A stretch of 52,521 nt of DNA from JBBPYR01 sp038199755 (GTDB taxonomy: Bacteria; Chloroflexota; Ktedonobacteria; Ktedonobacterales; Ktedonobacteraceae). A program made the position numbers and the translations under genes. The notes under the pieces were generated by a model, which saw only the letters and a program-made list of their open reading frames with translations, was not told where the DNA came from and did no database searches. Shown here piece by piece: positions 50,161 through 52,521 of the stretch. Position 1 is the stretch's first letter. Each line of letters opens with the position of its first letter. Where the stretch lies: assembly GCA_038199755.1 (NCBI GenBank), contig JBBPYR010000031.1:1-52521 (forward strand), read 5' to 3'.

Positions 50161-52521
50161 ATGGCAATATCAATCAGAGATACATTCTCTCCCATTACCC
50201 AGGACCCACAAGTGCCACTGGTGCGTAACGATGTTGGGCATCCCAGCTTCACGATTACCATCGATGGCAAGGTGATGCAGGCCTATGAAGGCCAGACAAT
50301 CCTGAGCGTGGCGGTTGATAACGGAATTAGCGATATTCCCAATCTATGCAATGACGAGAAACTGGAGCCAACCTCGGCCTGTCGTATGTGTCTCGTACAC
50401 ATCGACGGCGAGAAACGCCCGCTCCCGTCTTGTAATACTGCCGCGATGCCAGGCATGGTGGTGAAGACGAACTCCGACGAGTTGTTCCATATTCGACGCA
50501 CCAACCTGGAAATGATGCTTTCCGACCACAATGCCTATTGTCAGCCGCCGTGCCAGATAGACTGCCCCACGCACATCGACATCCCTGGCTATCTCGAATT
50601 GATTGCCAAGGGGTCAATGAAGGAAGCTGCGGGCCTCGTAAAAGAAGTGCTGCCCTTCCCTTTTATTCTGGGTCTGACCTGTCCTGCCCCCTGTCAGAAG
50701 GCGTGTCGGCGCGCACTAGTCGAAGAAGAGATCGCCATCTGTCGTATGCACGGCCATGCGGCAGAATATTCACTGCTTGACCCGCCAGTGCCCTATGTGA
50801 AGGATGCACCGACGGGCAAACGTGTTGCCGTCATCGGTGCTGGCCCTGCTGGTCTCACCTGTGCCTATTATCTCTCACTGCGTGGTCACTACTGCAAAGT
50901 CTTCGACATGCAGCCACAGCCCGGTGGACAGCTCCGCTATGGTATCCCTGAATATCGTTTGCAGAAAGACATGATGGACCGCGAGATCGATCACGTCTGG
51001 CAGCTGGGTGCCGAGTTCCAGGGCAATGTTAAGCTTGGTGAAGACTTCAGCATTGATGACCTGTTCGCAGAAGGCTTCGATGCCGTTTTCCTGGGCATCG
51101 GCTGCTGGACCAGTAATGAACTCCGCGTCCCCGGTGAAGATGCTGATGGCGTTGTCAATGCTATCTCGTATCTTGCTGAGAAGGTAGAGGGCAAGCCAGT
51201 GCCGGTCAGCGAAGGGCAAGAGGTAGTCGTAATCGGTGGTGGCTTCACCGCCTTTGACTGCACCCGTACCTCCCTGCGCCTGGGTGCCAAGGTTCACACC
51301 ATGTATCGCCGTGGTCGCGCTGAGATCGGCGCCACGATGGAAGAAACCGAGGATGGTGAAGCCGAGGGGACCGACCTGCAATTCTACGTGAGTCAAACCA
51401 AAATTCTGACCGAAAATGACAAGGTGTCCGGTGTCGAGTTCCAACGCAACAAGCTGGGCGAGCCCGATGCCAGCGGTCGTCGTCGTCCCTTGCCAATTCC
51501 TGGTTCCGAATTTGTTGTGCATTGCGATACCGTCATTCCCGCTATCGGTCAGGCCGTAGATAAAAAGGTCATGACTGCTATTGCTCCTAGTGGAGTCAAG
51601 GCAACGAAGTGGGGAACGGTGCAGACCAATCCGCACAATTTCATGAGTGATCGCGTCGGCGTCTTTGGTGGTGGTGACTGCCAGATGGGTGCCAAGACCA
51701 TCATCGAATGTGTCGCGCAAGGCAAACTGGCTTCACGCTCCATGCATGCCTTCCTGTCCGGTGAGGACATGAACGAGGTTGCACGCCGCCTAGAACTGGA
51801 AGAGCGCAGACCAGACCTGTTCGACATCGTGCCCTACAAGCCCGTCGAGCCAAAGGTAAAGATGCCCATGTTGCCCTATGAGGACCGCAGCCGCAACTTC
51901 CGCCTGATCGAGACTGGCTATCTGCAACAGCAGGCCGAGCGGGAAGCTGCCCGCTGTCTCCAATGTGCGTGTCCTGCTGCTGGCCAGTGTGACCTGCAAA
52001 AGTATAGTATTGAACATGGCTTGGCCGATAATCGTTTCCACGATGGTGAGCCGAGTGACTATCACGACTACGACTTTGACCTGTCGCATAGCTTCATTCT
52101 CCGTGACCCCAATAAGTGCATTAACTGCACGCAGTGTGTACGTGTCTGTCACGACGTGATTGGGCCTGACTGCTATGGCATGTTTGGGAAAGGCTTCAAT
52201 ACCATCGTTGCCACGCCGTTCAATGTCAGCTTGCATGATACCGATTGTGTGTCGTGTGGTGCTTGTGTGCAGGTCTGCCCAACGGGTTCGCTGATGATGG
52301 CCGAGCGTAATCTGAAACGCTACGCCTTCGCACTTGACCGCTGCATCTTCTGTGGCGATTGTGTCGAGGTTTGCCCGCATGGTGCGCTTGGTGAGACACC
52401 CAACTTCGAGCTATCCTTCTTCAACCGTGTTGGTGAAGATGTGACGCTGGAAAAGGATGATCTGGCAAAGGCACCCAACTACCTGGTACGTCAGCGTTTG
52501 CCCCGTGGCAAGAAGGATGTG
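50161..52521 (+). CDS. 2Fe-2S/GltD-like FAD-NAD(P)/multi-4Fe-4S electron-transfer protein (3' end outside window)
   Basis: This is a partial gene of at least 787 codons. Residues 20-110 are a NuoG-type 2Fe-2S domain (cysteines 63, 74, 77, 91, spacing x10-x2-x13). Residues 120-200 are the GltD/NfnB N-terminal FeS domain (YCQPPCQIDCPTHI, LTCPAPCQKACR). Next come the two dinucleotide folds: VAVIGAGPAGLTCAYYL for FAD and VVIGGGFTAFDCTRTSLRLGA for NAD(P)H. After about residue 595 come CLQCACPAAGQCDLQ, NKCINCTQCVRVCH, CVSCGACVQVCP and CIFCGDCVEVCPHGAL. The last is followed by ELSFFNR, as at the end of NuoI. ATG 50161 follows GGAAGAGGAA. It could pass electrons between NAD(P)H, FAD and the complex-I-like subunits; bifurcation is speculation. 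Confidence 0.85.
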   Translation, partial: MAISIRDTFSPITQDPQVPLVRNDVGHPSFTITIDGKVMQAYEGQTILSVAVDNGISDIPNLCNDEKLEPTSACRMCLVHIDGEKRPLPSCNTAAMPGMVVKTNSDELFHIRRTNLEMMLSDHNAYCQPPCQIDCPTHIDIPGYLELIAKGSMKEAAGLVKEVLPFPFILGLTCPAPCQKACRRALVEEEIAICRMHGHAAEYSLLDPPVPYVKDAPTGKRVAVIGAGPAGLTCAYYLSLRGHYCKVFDMQPQPGGQLRYGIPEYRLQKDMMDREIDHVWQLGAEFQGNVKLGEDFSIDDLFAEGFDAVFLGIGCWTSNELRVPGEDADGVVNAISYLAEKVEGKPVPVSEGQEVVVIGGGFTAFDCTRTSLRLGAKVHTMYRRGRAEIGATMEETEDGEAEGTDLQFYVSQTKILTENDKVSGVEFQRNKLGEPDASGRRRPLPIPGSEFVVHCDTVIPAIGQAVDKKVMTAIAPSGVKATKWGTVQTNPHNFMSDRVGVFGGGDCQMGAKTIIECVAQGKLASRSMHAFLSGEDMNEVARRLELEERRPDLFDIVPYKPVEPKVKMPMLPYEDRSRNFRLIETGYLQQQAEREAARCLQCACPAAGQCDLQKYSIEHGLADNRFHDGEPSDYHDYDFDLSHSFILRDPNKCINCTQCVRVCHDVIGPDCYGMFGKGFNTIVATPFNVSLHDTDCVSCGACVQVCPTGSLMMAERNLKRYAFALDRCIFCGDCVEVCPHGALGETPNFELSFFNRVGEDVTLEKDDLAKAPNYLVRQRLPRGKKDV

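Noticed and set aside
50875..51720. Minus-strand frame of 281 codons
   Set aside because: It is a shadow of the GltD-like gene, whose dinucleotide-binding motifs are unmistakable.

Overview
The window reads as chromosomal DNA from a Gram-positive-like bacterium. It is most likely a Chloroflexota member of the Ktedonobacteria type. This rests on gene content, not on a marker gene: PATAN/DUF4388 signalling proteins, a one-pass Ser/Thr kinase with an outside domain, mycofactocin-type redox genes, a recombinase with a WT.DE..AL tail domain, and no outer-membrane genes. No rRNA, tRNA or CRISPR array was recognised.

Layout. 85-10292: PrsW-type protease, M20 dipeptidase, a stand-alone HTH protein, two decayed sugar/polyol genes (alcohol dehydrogenase and FGGY kinase), a DMT permease, Lgt, a MerR regulator and an unknown anchored protein. 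10789-16791: an operon-like run of MBL hydrolase, UDP-glucose dehydrogenase and AcpS, then a second MBL hydrolase, a Ser/Thr kinase facing the other way, and D-aminoacyl-tRNA deacylase. 17057-19951: a mycofactocin-type SDR translationally coupled to a methyltransferase whose 5' end is cut by a frameshifted Tn5-like IS. 20024-26903: VOC protein, thioesterase, SmpB, an MMPL transporter with a CrtC/AttH-like lipoprotein, and PhoD-type phosphatase. 27375-31024: a KdpD/KdpE-like two-component pair. 31344-41773: a complete chemosensory operon ordered PATAN protein, receiver, receiver, CheW, methyl-accepting protein, CheA-REC. This is the order of the cyanobacterial pix (taxP1) type IV pilus phototaxis operon, but with the PatA-type regulator split into two genes. 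41847-46963: leuB, hicB, a chimeric relic of hepT and hicA, and a thiO-like oxidase pseudogene. A decayed serine-recombinase element separates the two pieces of that pseudogene. 47377-52521: the start of a complex-I-like redox operon.

The redox operon is the most unusual part. A normal NuoB is followed by a small protein joining half of a NuoI ferredoxin to the helical half of NuoE. Next come a NuoF with altered nucleotide-pocket motifs and a very large protein that joins a NuoG-type 2Fe-2S domain, a GltD/NfnB-type FAD-NAD(P) domain and a string of 4Fe-4S sites ending like NuoI. The electron-input module appears to have been rebuilt by domain shuffling, possibly for NAD(P)H or for bifurcation. 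The last gene leaves the window, so its partners are not visible.

Accessory DNA shows a lot of decay: two broken catabolic genes, one frameshifted IS, one relic integrative element, two relic toxin genes and a broken oxidase. Several genes end in long perfect or near-perfect hairpins that lack a T-run on the expected side.
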